64,000 bases of DNA. Source: JANNAT01 sp031384605 (GTDB taxonomy: Bacteria; Pseudomonadota; Alphaproteobacteria; Rhodobacterales; Rhodobacteraceae). The notes beneath the pieces are model-generated. The model saw only the letters and a program-made list of their open reading frames with translations. It was not told the origin of the DNA and made no database searches. Below are positions 53,501 to 62,343 of the stretch, piece by piece (the first letter of the stretch is position 1; each line of letters begins with the position of its first letter). The stretch spans positions 62,001-126,000 of the forward strand of contig JANNAT010000149.1 of NCBI GenBank assembly GCA_031384605.1, given 5' to 3'. The position numbers were made by a program, and so were the translations under genes.

Positions 53501-54293
53501 CGGCGGCTTCCTTTGCAATTCGATTGGTATGGGTGAAGCACTCGAACCGGTCAGGACGGGCCAAGGCAATCAGGGTTATTCCGGCGGCATCGGCCAAAGT
53601 AACGGCATGCGCTGTCGGTGCCGACACCGCGATTAAAATCGGCGCGCCAAAGGCCGCCACCTTTTGCACCATATCTATCGAAACGCGACTGGTCAGCACA
53701 ACCGCACCGGGCGGGTGCGGATGGCGGATCAAATGACCGGCCAATTTATCAAGTGCGTTGTGGCGGCCGACGTCTTCACGAACCGCAATCAAGCCGCCGT
53801 TGTAAAATCCTGCGGCATGAACGGCACGTGTTGCATCATGCAACGGCTGCGAACCGGGCAACGATGCCATGGCTGCCATAATTTCGGCAGGCGACATGAC
53901 AAAACTGCTGGCAGGAACTGGGGGCAGTTTGCGCGTCGCTTCATCAAGGGAATCAATGCCGCACAACCCGCAGCCCACTGGCCCCGCCATGGTGCGGCGG
54001 CGTTTGGCAAGCCGGGTTTCGGCATCACTGGTCAGCCAGATTTGCACATCAAGGCCGTTTTCAGCGATGACGACTTCAATGCTTTCAATCTGCGCTGGCT
54101 GCGCAATGCCTTCGGTCATCGCAAAACCATAAGCAAAATCAATCAGATCGCCGGGTGTTGCCATCATGACGGCTTGGGTTGTGCCATTAAAGGTCAACGC
54201 CACCGCCACCTCTTCGGGCAGGGCGCGGGTTCTTTGCACGAACGCGCCCTGTCTGAAGGATAGCACCGAAACGGACCGATGGGTTTGCATCAT
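53490..54293 (-). CDS. fdhD: Formate dehydrogenase accessory sulfurtransferase FdhD
   Basis: A 267-residue protein that passes sulfur from a cysteine desulfurase to the molybdenum cofactor of formate dehydrogenase. The conserved CGLCGID motif with its two cysteines is present, as are LPEEVAVALTFNG, FAYGFAMTEG and ALDKLAGHLIR. The ATG at 54293 overlaps the fdsA stop by ATGA, giving MMQTHRS. It lies between fdsA and fdsD, matching the usual fdsGBACD order. Confidence 0.95.
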   Translation of the reverse strand: MMQTHRSVSVLSFRQGAFVQRTRALPEEVAVALTFNGTTQAVMMATPGDLIDFAYGFAMTEGIAQPAQIESIEVVIAENGLDVQIWLTSDAETRLAKRRRTMAGPVGCGLCGIDSLDEATRKLPPVPASSFVMSPAEIMAAMASLPGSQPLHDATRAVHAAGFYNGGLIAVREDVGRHNALDKLAGHLIRHPHPPGAVVLTSRVSIDMVQKVAAFGAPILIAVSAPTAHAVTLADAAGITLIALARPDRFECFTHTNRIAKEAADVA

Positions 54294-57169
54294 TCTGCCG
54301 CGGAAAGAATGCGCCGCGACAGGGTTGCGTGGCTGTTGTAATTTTCTTGCCACTCTGACGGGCCGTTGCTTGGCGATATCTGAACGGCCGTTACCTTATA
54401 TTCGGGGCAGTTCGTGGCCCAATCCGAATAATCGGTCGTAATGACGTTGGCTTGGGTATCGGGGTGATGGAATGTGGTATAAACCACGCCCGGATTGACC
54501 CGATCGGTGATCGTCGCGCGCAGGGTTGTCTCACCAGCGCGGCTGGCAAGACGCACGAAATCACCATCTTTTATCCCACGCCCTTCGGCATCATGGGGGT
54601 GAACTTCCAGCAGATCTTCTTCGTGCCAGATCACGTTCGCCGTGCGCCGGGTTTGCGCGCCAACGTTGTATTGCGACAAGATCCGACCTGTTGTCAGCAA
54701 AAGTGGAAAGCGCGGCCCGGTGCGTTCATCGGTGGCAACATATTCCGTGTTGATAAACTTGCCCTTACCGCGCACGAACGCGTCAACATGCATCAACGGC
54801 GTGCCGTCAGGGGCACTTTCATTGCAAGGCCATTGGATGGATCCCATTTCTTCCAGCCGATCATAGCTGACACCGGCAAAAGACGGCGTTGTCATCGCGA
54901 TTTCATCCATGATCTGGCTTGGATGGGTGTAGGTCCAGCGCGCACCCATGGCATTGGCCAACAGTTGGGTGACTTCCCAATCAGCATAGCCATTGCGCGG
55001 TGCCATCACTTTGCGCACCCGGTTGATGCGGCGTTCGGCATTTGTGAACGTTCCTTCCTTTTCAAGAAAGGTAGATCCGGGCAAGAACACGTGCGCGTAA
55101 TTTGCGGTCTCATTCAGGAACAGGTCATGCACGATCACGCAGTCCATCGCGGCCAAACCTGCGGCGACGTGTTTGGTATCGGGATCGGATTGCAAGATAT
55201 CCTCGCCCTGACAATACAGCCCTTTGAACGTGCCCTCAACAGCGGCGTCCAGCATGTTGGGAATACGCAGGCCCGGTTCGTTGTCAATTTTGACGCCCCA
55301 AAGAGTTTCAAAAATCTCACGCACGTTATCATTCTTTACGTGGCGATAGCCGGGCAATTCATGCGGGAACGACCCCATATCACAGCTGCCCTGCACGTTG
55401 TTCTGCCCGCGCAACGGGTTGACGCCCACGCCGGGACGGCCAATGTTTCCGGTCAGCATTGCCAGATTGGCAATGCCGATGACCGTGGTCGATCCTTGGG
55501 AATGTTCAGTAACACCAAGACCATAGTAGATAGACCCATTACCGCCCAAGGCATAAAGCCGTGCCGCCGCGCGCAATTCATCGGCGTTCACGCCCGTCAA
55601 AAGTTGCACGGCTTCGGGGCTGTTTTGCGGGCGGGCGACGAATTCGGCATAGTCCTGGAATTCATCCCAATCGCAGCGTTCCCGAATGAAAGTCTCATTA
55701 AACAAACCTTCGGTCACAATGGTATGGGCAAGGGCCGTGACGACCGCGACGTTGGTGCCGGGGGTCAGCGCAAGGTGATGCGATGCCTTGATATGCGGGC
55801 TTTCGACAATATCCGTGCGGCGCGGATCAATCACAATCAGCTTGGCCCCCTTGCGCAGGCGCTTTTTCAACCGGCTGGCAAACACCGGGTGGCCATCGGT
55901 TGGATTTGCCCCGATCAGGATGACCACATCTGTTTCTTCAACAGAATCAAAATCCTGCGTCCCCGCCGAGGTGCCCAAAGTTTGACCCAGCCCATAGCCG
56001 GTGGGCGAATGACAAACCCGCGCACAGGTATCCGTATTATTGTTCATAAATACGGCACGGGTCAGTTTTTGCACCAGATAGGTTTCTTCATTGGTGCAGC
56101 GGGACGACGTGATCACCCCGACAGAATGCCGCCCATGTTTGGCAATAATGCCATTCATCCGGTTGGCGGCAAATTCCATCGCGGCGGGCCAGGACACTTC
56201 TTGCCAAGGATCATTGATATTGTCGCGGATCATCGGGTTCAGAATGCGGTCTTTGTGGCTGGCATAACCATAGGCAAAGCGGCCCTTGACGCAGGAATGG
56301 CCACGGTTCGCCTTGCCGTGTTTGTAGGGCACCATGCGCACCAATTCATCACCGCGCATTTCAGCTTTGAACGAACATCCAACACCGCAATAGGCGCAGG
56401 TGGTGATCACGGACCGTTCGGGCGTGCCGATTTCAATGATGGATTTCTCTTGCAACGTTGCTGTCGGGCAGGCGGCCACACAGGCCCCGCAGGATACGCA
56501 ATCAGACGCCAAGGCGTTGTCATCGCGCGCGCCGAATGAAACGCGGCTGTCAAACCCGCGGCCTTCGATGGTTAAGGCGAACGTGCCCTGAACCTCTTCG
56601 CAGGCTCTGACACACCGGGAACAAACGATACATTTGGCAGGATCGTAAGTGAAATAGGGGTTGGAGTCGTCTTTCGGAATATACAGCGCGTTCGCAATGC
56701 CCGAGGTATCTTTCGCCTTGAAATGGGTGTCGATCGCCTCATACCGGACATCGCGCAGGCCAACCGCACCAGCCATGTCTTGCAATTCGCAGTCGCCATT
56801 GGCCGAACAGGTCAAGCAATCCAGCGGGTGATCCGAGATATACAGCTCCATCACGCCGCGCCTCAGCTGTTTCAGCCTGGCGTTCTGCGTGGTGACTTTC
56901 AGGCCGGGGGCCACGGGCGTGGTGCAAGAGGCTGGCGTGCCGTTGCGGCCTTCAATTTCGACCAGACATAAACGGCACGATCCAAAGGCATCAATGCTAT
57001 CAGTCGCGCACAGCTTTGGCACCGAAATGCCAATTTCGGCGGCTGCCCGCATGATCGAGGTGCCTTCGGGCACGGTGATATCGAAGCCGTCAATGGTCAA
57101 TGTGACCATTTGTTTGCTTTTGGCCGCTGGTGTGCCGAAATCACGATCCGGAATGATGAAATCTTTCAT
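54290..57169 (-). CDS. fdsA: Formate dehydrogenase alpha subunit FdsA (Mo, NAD-dependent)
   Basis: A 959-residue catalytic subunit oxidising formate to CO2. The N-terminal NuoG-like part has a 2Fe-2S domain (SIDAFGSCRLCLVEIEG, about residues 25-100), an HPLDCLTC segment, and a double 4Fe-4S ferredoxin domain (CIVCSRCVRACEE, CVSCGACVAACP). The molybdopterin domain has its own 4Fe-4S site CAYCGVGC near residue 257 and the metal-ligand Cys386 in RVCHSPTG, so Cys rather than selenocysteine. ATGA overlaps join it to fdsB and fdhD. Length is normal and nothing appears missing. Confidence 0.97.
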   Translation of the reverse strand: MKDFIIPDRDFGTPAAKSKQMVTLTIDGFDITVPEGTSIMRAAAEIGISVPKLCATDSIDAFGSCRLCLVEIEGRNGTPASCTTPVAPGLKVTTQNARLKQLRRGVMELYISDHPLDCLTCSANGDCELQDMAGAVGLRDVRYEAIDTHFKAKDTSGIANALYIPKDDSNPYFTYDPAKCIVCSRCVRACEEVQGTFALTIEGRGFDSRVSFGARDDNALASDCVSCGACVAACPTATLQEKSIIEIGTPERSVITTCAYCGVGCSFKAEMRGDELVRMVPYKHGKANRGHSCVKGRFAYGYASHKDRILNPMIRDNINDPWQEVSWPAAMEFAANRMNGIIAKHGRHSVGVITSSRCTNEETYLVQKLTRAVFMNNNTDTCARVCHSPTGYGLGQTLGTSAGTQDFDSVEETDVVILIGANPTDGHPVFASRLKKRLRKGAKLIVIDPRRTDIVESPHIKASHHLALTPGTNVAVVTALAHTIVTEGLFNETFIRERCDWDEFQDYAEFVARPQNSPEAVQLLTGVNADELRAAARLYALGGNGSIYYGLGVTEHSQGSTTVIGIANLAMLTGNIGRPGVGVNPLRGQNNVQGSCDMGSFPHELPGYRHVKNDNVREIFETLWGVKIDNEPGLRIPNMLDAAVEGTFKGLYCQGEDILQSDPDTKHVAAGLAAMDCVIVHDLFLNETANYAHVFLPGSTFLEKEGTFTNAERRINRVRKVMAPRNGYADWEVTQLLANAMGARWTYTHPSQIMDEIAMTTPSFAGVSYDRLEEMGSIQWPCNESAPDGTPLMHVDAFVRGKGKFINTEYVATDERTGPRFPLLLTTGRILSQYNVGAQTRRTANVIWHEEDLLEVHPHDAEGRGIKDGDFVRLASRAGETTLRATITDRVNPGVVYTTFHHPDTQANVITTDYSDWATNCPEYKVTAVQISPSNGPSEWQENYNSHATLSRRILSAAE

Positions 57170-58692
57170 TCTGCGGCTTCCTTCACGGTGTTAAAGTCAT
57201 CTGGAAAATGGGCTAAGGCAGACAGCACCGGATAGGGGGTAAAGCCACCCAAGGCGCAAAGTGAACCGGCCTTCATAGTGGCACAAAGATCTGTCAGCAA
57301 TGGGATTGCCGATGTGTCGCCGCGCGCGATCCGGTCCACTGTTTCAACGCCACGCACCGCGCCAATCCGGCAGGGGGTGCATTTGCCGCAGGATTCGATG
57401 GCGCAAAATTCCATCGCAAAGCGGGCTTGTTTCAACATATCGGCACTGTCGTCAAACACGGTAAGTCCGGCATGGCCGATCAGGCCGTCTTTGCCTGCAA
57501 ATTCTTCATAGCCAAAGGGGGTGTCAAACAGCGCACGCGGGAAGTACGCCCCCAAGGGCCCCCCAACCTGAACGGCCTTTACCGGGCGGCCCGACGCGGT
57601 TCCACCGGCTATTTTATCAACAATATCGCCCAGAGTCAGGCCAAATGCGATTTCATACAACCCACCGTGTTTGACATTTCCGGCAATTTGCAGCGGGATG
57701 GTTCCGCGCGATCGGCCAATACCGAATTCTTTGTAAAACGCGGCACCCTTTTCGAAAATTACCGGGATCGTGGCCAATGAAATAACATTGTTAACCACTG
57801 TTGGCTTACCCATAAAGCCTTCCAGCGCGGGCAGTGGCGGCTTGGCGCGCACCACACCACGCTTGCCTTCAAGGCTGTTCAGCAGGCTGGTTTCTTCGCC
57901 GCAGACATAGGCCCCGGCACCGACACGAATTTCAATGTCAAATGCATGTGCAGACCCAAAAATCGACCCGCCCAGCACGCCCGCACTTTGCGCAATTCCC
58001 ACAGCTTCTTGCATCACCCGGATCGCTATCGGGTATTCCGAACGAATATACACAAATCCTTTGGTCGCCCCGGTTGCCAATCCTGCGATGATCATGCCTT
58101 CGATCAAAGTAAAGGGATCGCCCTCCATCAACATGCGGTCGGCGAAAGTGGCGCTGTCGCCTTCATCGGCATTGCAGACGATGTATTTGCGATCTGCTTT
58201 TGCCTCGGATACCGTTTTCCACTTGATGCCGGTGGGAAATCCAGCGCCGCCGCGCCCGCGCAGGCCGGATGCCGTTACTTCGGCCACGATGTCGGCGCAG
58301 GGCATGGCAATCGCGCGGGCAAGGCCCGTCAAACCGCCTTGCGCTTTGTAATCGTTCAACGAAAGCGGGTCGATCACCCCGACACGGGCAAAAGTTAACC
58401 GGGTTTGTGTGGCAATCCACGGAAGGTCTTCCGTCAACCCCAACGCCTTGGGGTGGGCTGTCAGATCGGCAAAGAGGGCTGGCACATCTGCCAAAGCCAT
58501 CGGGCCAAACGCCATCCGGCCAACGGCGGTTTCCACTTCGGCAAGGGGTTCCAGCCAGACCATGCCGCGCGATCCGTTGCGCACAAGCGTCAGTTCCACC
58601 CCGGTTTTGGCGGCGAAATCCAAGATGGCAGCGGCAATTTCATCGCCATCCAAGGCGACGGCAACACTGTCGAGGGGAAGGTATATCTTCAT
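57166..58692 (-). CDS. fdsB: Formate dehydrogenase beta subunit FdsB (NADH/FMN)
   Basis: A 508-residue diaphorase subunit resembling NuoF with an N-terminal thioredoxin-fold part. The FMN/NAD region has GLRGRGGAGFPTGIKW, NADEGDSATFADR, and GAGAYVCGEETSLLNSLEG. The C-terminal 4Fe-4S cysteines lie in ESCGKCTPCRIGA. It passes electrons from FdsA clusters to NAD+. Coupled by 4-bp overlaps to fdsG and fdsA. Confidence 0.96.
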   Translation of the reverse strand: MKIYLPLDSVAVALDGDEIAAAILDFAAKTGVELTLVRNGSRGMVWLEPLAEVETAVGRMAFGPMALADVPALFADLTAHPKALGLTEDLPWIATQTRLTFARVGVIDPLSLNDYKAQGGLTGLARAIAMPCADIVAEVTASGLRGRGGAGFPTGIKWKTVSEAKADRKYIVCNADEGDSATFADRMLMEGDPFTLIEGMIIAGLATGATKGFVYIRSEYPIAIRVMQEAVGIAQSAGVLGGSIFGSAHAFDIEIRVGAGAYVCGEETSLLNSLEGKRGVVRAKPPLPALEGFMGKPTVVNNVISLATIPVIFEKGAAFYKEFGIGRSRGTIPLQIAGNVKHGGLYEIAFGLTLGDIVDKIAGGTASGRPVKAVQVGGPLGAYFPRALFDTPFGYEEFAGKDGLIGHAGLTVFDDSADMLKQARFAMEFCAIESCGKCTPCRIGAVRGVETVDRIARGDTSAIPLLTDLCATMKAGSLCALGGFTPYPVLSALAHFPDDFNTVKEAAE

Positions 58693-59156
58693 TTCAGCGC
58701 CCCGATGATTTTATCCATTCGTGCGACATCCACCCGCGCGATCAACTTGCCATCGACCATCGCAGCCGGACCGCAGGCGCACAGGCCAAGGCAAAAGATC
58801 GGATCAAGCGTCACCGCACCATCGGCGGTGGTTCCATGCCAATCAACGCCAAGCGACTTTTGCACATGGGCCGCCACCTGATCGGCCCCCATCGCCTGAC
58901 AGGCTTCGGCGCGGCACAGTTTGATCACATGGCGCCCGGTGGGCGTTTCGCGGTAATCATGGTAAAAGCTGACCACGCCATGCACCTCGGCGCGGCTGAT
59001 GTTCAGGTCTTTGGCGATTGTTGGCAGAACCTCTTGCGGGATATAGCCAAATTCGGCCTGAACCGCGTGCAAGATCGGCAAAAGCGCGCCTTCAAGGCCC
59101 TTATGGGCCTTCAGGATTTCTTCAATCCGCTGGGAAGTTTGCACGGAATCAAGCAT
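58689..59156 (-). CDS. fdsG: Formate dehydrogenase gamma subunit FdsG (2Fe-2S)
   Basis: A 155-residue NuoE-like subunit, first gene of the operon. The 2Fe-2S ligands are seen as CRAEACQAMGA and CLGLCACGPA. The N-terminal helical part (LPILHAVQAEFGYIP, EVHGVVSFYHDYR) matches NuoE. Together with FdsA and FdsB it forms the soluble cytoplasmic NAD-reducing formate dehydrogenase. The 87-bp gap upstream has two LysR-type boxes. Confidence 0.95.
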   Translation of the reverse strand: MLDSVQTSQRIEEILKAHKGLEGALLPILHAVQAEFGYIPQEVLPTIAKDLNISRAEVHGVVSFYHDYRETPTGRHVIKLCRAEACQAMGADQVAAHVQKSLGVDWHGTTADGAVTLDPIFCLGLCACGPAAMVDGKLIARVDVARMDKIIGALK

Positions 59157-59198
59157 GAGAATGGCCTTTTGCAGGGTTTCGATCTTGTGAGCCGGATT

Positions 59199-59248
59199 GA
59201 TAGGAAAATCAATATCAATATACCGTTGTGTGATAGGAATAAACTATC
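59199..59248. promoter_or_regulatory. Tandem LysR-type binding boxes before the fds operon
   Basis: GATAG-N7-CTATC (59232-59248) is a perfect LTTR dyad fitting ATAG-N7-CTAT. A second GATAGGAA half-site begins at 59199, exactly 33 bp away, about three helical turns. The first box overlaps the stop codon of the LysR gene. This is the expected operator of the neighbouring regulator for the fds promoter. Confidence 0.7.
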
Positions 59249-60134
59249 GTATTGAGGCTGCCCCAAGCCGTGCTGCCTCGTCAATCAGCGCCGAAAGGAC
59301 CGGCGTTTGCGGCTCGCGTTTTGGGGCGATCAGGCCGACCAGATGTTCGGCTTCGGGATCTATCATCGGAATGGCGATCAACCCCTGGCCTGTAAACATT
59401 TCCGCCAGTTTACGCGGCACCACCGAAGCCCATTTGCCCGACCGCACATGGGCGACCAACGCGATGGTGGAATTGCTTTCGACCGACGGGGCCGCACGTG
59501 CGCCGGCATCGGACAAGTGTTGGTTGACGATGCGGCGGTTTTGCATATCGGATGTCAGCAGGCATAGCGACAGGCCTGCCACTTCGGACCAACTGACACT
59601 TTCGCGCGATGACAAAGGCGTATCAGGGGCGCAAAGCAGCCGATAAAATTCAACATATAAAGGCACTTGGGCGACACGGCCAAGGGGTTCATTGTCCAGA
59701 TAGGTGATGCCTGCATCCAGTTCCAGGCTTTCGATACCTGCCAGTATTTCGGCGCTGGTGCGCGAAAGGATCGTCACCCGCACATTCGGATGGCGGGCCA
59801 GAAAAGGGGCGGTCAGTTCGGCCACCATCGGCAGGGCAGTTGGGATAACGCCCAGACGCAGGTTGCCCGACAGACCGGCATGGACATTGCGCATCTCATC
59901 TTTCAGCGCACGCATGTCGCCGACGATACGCCGTGCCCAATCCAGCACGCGCTGACCTTCCGGCGTGAGACCCTGAAAGCGTGAGCCGCGAAACACCAGT
60001 TGCACCCCAAGTTGATCTTCTAACTGGCGGATAGCGCCCGACAGGCTGGGCTGGGTCACACGGCACACTTCGGCGGCGCGGCCAAAGTGACGCTCATTTG
60101 CCAGCGCTATGAACATTTCCAGCTTGTCGATCAT
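59244..60134 (-). CDS. LysR-family regulator, probable formate dehydrogenase activator
   Basis: A 296-residue LTTR with an N-terminal winged helix (MIDKLEMFIALANERHFGRAAEVCRVTQPSLSGAIRQLE split around residues 1-60) and a two-lobed effector domain (LRLGVIPTALPMVAEL, then SNSTIALVAHVRSGKWASVVP). It lies directly upstream of fdsG on the same strand, matching FdsR/FdsR-like regulators of formate oxidation. The ATG at 60134 is the normal LTTR start; the frame continues open to 60245. The effector is not known from sequence, and OxyR-like cysteines are not evident. Confidence 0.88.
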   Translation of the reverse strand: MIDKLEMFIALANERHFGRAAEVCRVTQPSLSGAIRQLEDQLGVQLVFRGSRFQGLTPEGQRVLDWARRIVGDMRALKDEMRNVHAGLSGNLRLGVIPTALPMVAELTAPFLARHPNVRVTILSRTSAEILAGIESLELDAGITYLDNEPLGRVAQVPLYVEFYRLLCAPDTPLSSRESVSWSEVAGLSLCLLTSDMQNRRIVNQHLSDAGARAAPSVESNSTIALVAHVRSGKWASVVPRKLAEMFTGQGLIAIPMIDPEAEHLVGLIAPKREPQTPVLSALIDEAARLGAASIR

Positions 60135-60261
60135 GCGCGCAGCGTGGCGGGGAATGTGCAGGCTGGCAAGGGCCTGCGGCGGACGGGCAGTCAGATGGAT
60201 ATTTGGGCCAGAATGAAAGGCACAGGTTGTGCAGGGATGCGGCAATGCTTAGGTTCGCGGC

Positions 60262-61050
60262 ATGATGAAATATATTCCCTTTATCAAAAAGCCGCCAATT
60301 GTCGCGGTGGTCCGGCTGGCTGGCACCATTGGCAGCGGGCGCAATTCGCTGAACGATGAAGGGATGGCCCCCCTGATCGAAAAGGCGTTTCGGATGAAAC
60401 CGGCAGCAGTTGTGCTGGTGATAAATTCGCCGGGCGGGTCTGCGGTGCAGTCCAGCCTTATTGCCGCGCGGGTGCGCCGCCTGGCCGAGGAAAAGGGCGT
60501 AAAGGTTCACGCCTTTGTCGAAGATATAGCTGCCAGCGGCGGCTATTGGCTGGCGTGTGCCGCCGATGAGATTTGGGTGGATCCGTCGTCGATCGTGGGG
60601 TCAATAGGGGTAATTTTTGCCTCGTTCGGGTTTCCAGAACTGATGGCCCGCCAGGGTGTAGAGCGGCGCGTTGTAACGGCGGGCAAATCAAAAAGCTTTG
60701 CCGACCCGTTTCTGCCGCAAAAACCCGAAGATGTCGAACGTCTGCGCGCGCTGCAAACCCCGATCCATGAGGCGTTTATCGCCCATGTAAAGGCGCGGCG
60801 CGGCGCACGGCTAAGTGATGCAGATTTGTTCAACGCTGATGTCTGGGTGGGCGGGCAGGCTGCTGACTTGGGTTTGGTTGACGGGGTTGGCCATATGGTG
60901 CCGAAAATGAAAGAGCTTTTTGGCGAAAAGCTGCGTTTTGTAAATTTGACTCAAAAACGCAGCTTTTTGTCGCGATTTGGCTTTGGTCTTGCTGGCGATG
61001 CCTTGGCGTCGGTCGAAGATCGGGCTTTGTGGGCAAGGTATGGGCTGTAA
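60262..61050 (+). CDS. S49-family serine peptidase (SppA/SohB-like)
   Basis: A 262-residue signal-peptide-peptidase-like protease with a Ser/Lys dyad: Ser92 in DIAASGGYW and Lys142 in VTAGKSKSFADPF. INSPGGSAVQS and SSIVGSIGVIF complete the ClpP-like core. It is shorter than E. coli SppA and has no clear membrane anchor, so it may act at the cytoplasmic membrane surface or in the cytoplasm. It begins the operon with the small zinc-ribbon gene, starting with no gap, and the SDR gene. Confidence 0.9.
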   Translation: MMKYIPFIKKPPIVAVVRLAGTIGSGRNSLNDEGMAPLIEKAFRMKPAAVVLVINSPGGSAVQSSLIAARVRRLAEEKGVKVHAFVEDIAASGGYWLACAADEIWVDPSSIVGSIGVIFASFGFPELMARQGVERRVVTAGKSKSFADPFLPQKPEDVERLRALQTPIHEAFIAHVKARRGARLSDADLFNADVWVGGQAADLGLVDGVGHMVPKMKELFGEKLRFVNLTQKRSFLSRFGFGLAGDALASVEDRALWARYGL

Positions 61051-61254
61051 ATGATCAAGGCTGTTGTGGTTTTTCTGTTGATCATGGCGGTCATCGGTAT
61101 CATCGGCAACGGGCTGTTTCCCGGGGCCATGGCGCGGCAGGTCAAATCGCGGATGGGCGGCAAAAATCGGCTGGGCGCGGCAAAATCCGCTACCTGCAAG
61201 GCTTGTGGGCGCTATGTGATTGGGGCGAAGGGCTGCGATTGCAAGAAGGGCTGA
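61051..61254 (+). CDS. Small membrane protein with cysteine-rich zinc-ribbon-like tail
   Basis: A 67-residue protein that starts right after the protease stop codon. Residues 4-24 are a hydrophobic membrane segment (AVVVFLLIMAVIGIIGNGLF); the tail has CKACGRYVIGAKGCDC, a four-cysteine, half-ribbon pattern. Function unknown. Its tight placement between the S49 peptidase and the SDR gene suggests it belongs to that membrane-quality-control operon. Confidence 0.75.
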   Translation: MIKAVVVFLLIMAVIGIIGNGLFPGAMARQVKSRMGGKNRLGAAKSATCKACGRYVIGAKGCDCKKG

Positions 61255-61256
61255 CA

Positions 61257-62033
61257 ATGAGGGCATTGGTGACGGGGGCGGGCAGGCGGCTTGGCCGGGG
61301 CATGGCGCTGTATCTGGCGCAGCGCGGCTATGACGTGGCGGTGCATTATTCCAGTTCCGCAGATCAGGCGGCCGAAGTTGTGGCGCAGATAGTCGCGATG
61401 GGCCGCCGCGCGGTGGCGCTGCAGGCCGATCTGCTGGATGAGGCGCAATCTGAAACCCTGATCGCGCGGTCCGTCGCGGGTTTGGGTGGCGCGTTGGGCG
61501 TGTTGGTCAACAACGCGTCGATCTTTGAATATGATACCTTGCAAACTGTGACGCGCCACAGTTGGGATCGGCACATGGAGTCTAACCTGCGCGCGCCCTT
61601 TGTGCTGATGCAGGGGTTTGCTGCGCAAGTGGTGCCCGCGGCGGCAGATGCAAATGGCGAACCCGTGGCGCAGGGGTTGGTGGTGAACATGATTGATCAA
61701 CGGATTGAAAAACTGACACCAGAGTTTATGAGTTACACTTTGGCAAAAATGGGCTTGTGGGCGCTGACGCAGACGGGGGCACAGGCGCTAGCCCCGCATG
61801 TTCGGGTCAATGCCATAGGCCCCGGCCCAACCTTGCAAGGCGCGCGGCAATCAGCCGAACATTTCGCTAAACAACGTGCTGCCACCATTTTGCGACGCGG
61901 CGCAAACCTTGACGATGTGACTGCGGCATTGGGATTTTTTCTGGATGTGCCGTCCGTCACGGGCCAGTTTATCGCGGTGGACGGCGGCCAACGTCTGGCC
62001 TGGCAAACCCCGGATGTGCTGGGAGTAGAGTGA
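61257..62033 (+). CDS. SDR-family reductase, pteridine reductase/FolM-like
   Basis: A 258-residue NADPH-dependent oxidoreductase. The coenzyme loop TGAGRRLGRGMA has the Arg that marks PTR1/FolM-type enzymes (TGxxxRLG). NNASIFE, the catalytic SYTLAKMGL Tyr/Lys pair and the C-terminal TGQFIAVDGGQRL follow. Pterin/dihydrobiopterin reduction for folate cofactors is likely, not proven. The ATG at 61257 is 2 bp after the small gene's stop; the frame open to 61029 is ignored. Confidence 0.87.
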   Translation: MRALVTGAGRRLGRGMALYLAQRGYDVAVHYSSSADQAAEVVAQIVAMGRRAVALQADLLDEAQSETLIARSVAGLGGALGVLVNNASIFEYDTLQTVTRHSWDRHMESNLRAPFVLMQGFAAQVVPAAADANGEPVAQGLVVNMIDQRIEKLTPEFMSYTLAKMGLWALTQTGAQALAPHVRVNAIGPGPTLQGARQSAEHFAKQRAATILRRGANLDDVTAALGFFLDVPSVTGQFIAVDGGQRLAWQTPDVLGVE

Positions 62034-62343
62034 CACTGCGTTCACCTGGCAGAAAAGTTGTCCACTTTTGGATTCCGTGTCACAGCACCGTTACAAATTC
62101 TTAAGTCTTATCAGGGATTTGCCCGATTGAAGAAATAATACATAATGTAATCAAGACCTTGATATATCGCCTAAAAAACAGGCAAATGGCCGAACGGGGC
62201 CAAAAACAAGGAAAAAACGGCTGTCTGAAAAACTTCTCCGCAGACTTATCCCCAGAAACGGTGGACAGGTTTCCTCTTGTCCCGGCCCTTGGATCGGTGC
62301 AGCAAGAGCGAAGAATCGGGGACATGAGCAGGGGTCTTAGCGG
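62034..62343. other. A/T-rich intergenic region upstream of uvrC
   Basis: The 310-bp gap holds no credible gene. It contains an A/T-rich promoter-like stretch (around 62110-62165, TTGAAGAAATAATACATAAT) and TTATCCCCAG near 62246, one or two bases off a DnaA box. A short MSRGLSG frame ends at the uvrC start. No LexA-type operator is apparent to me. Confidence 0.45.

Noticed and set aside
56009..56017. Possible selenocysteine in formate dehydrogenase
   Set aside because: The metal-ligand codon in RVCHSPTG is TGT (Cys), not TGA, and no SECIS hairpin is needed.
62240..62260. DnaA-box-like TTATCCCCAG near uvrC as an origin
   Set aside because: A single imperfect box with no dnaA, gyrB or box cluster nearby does not support a replication origin.
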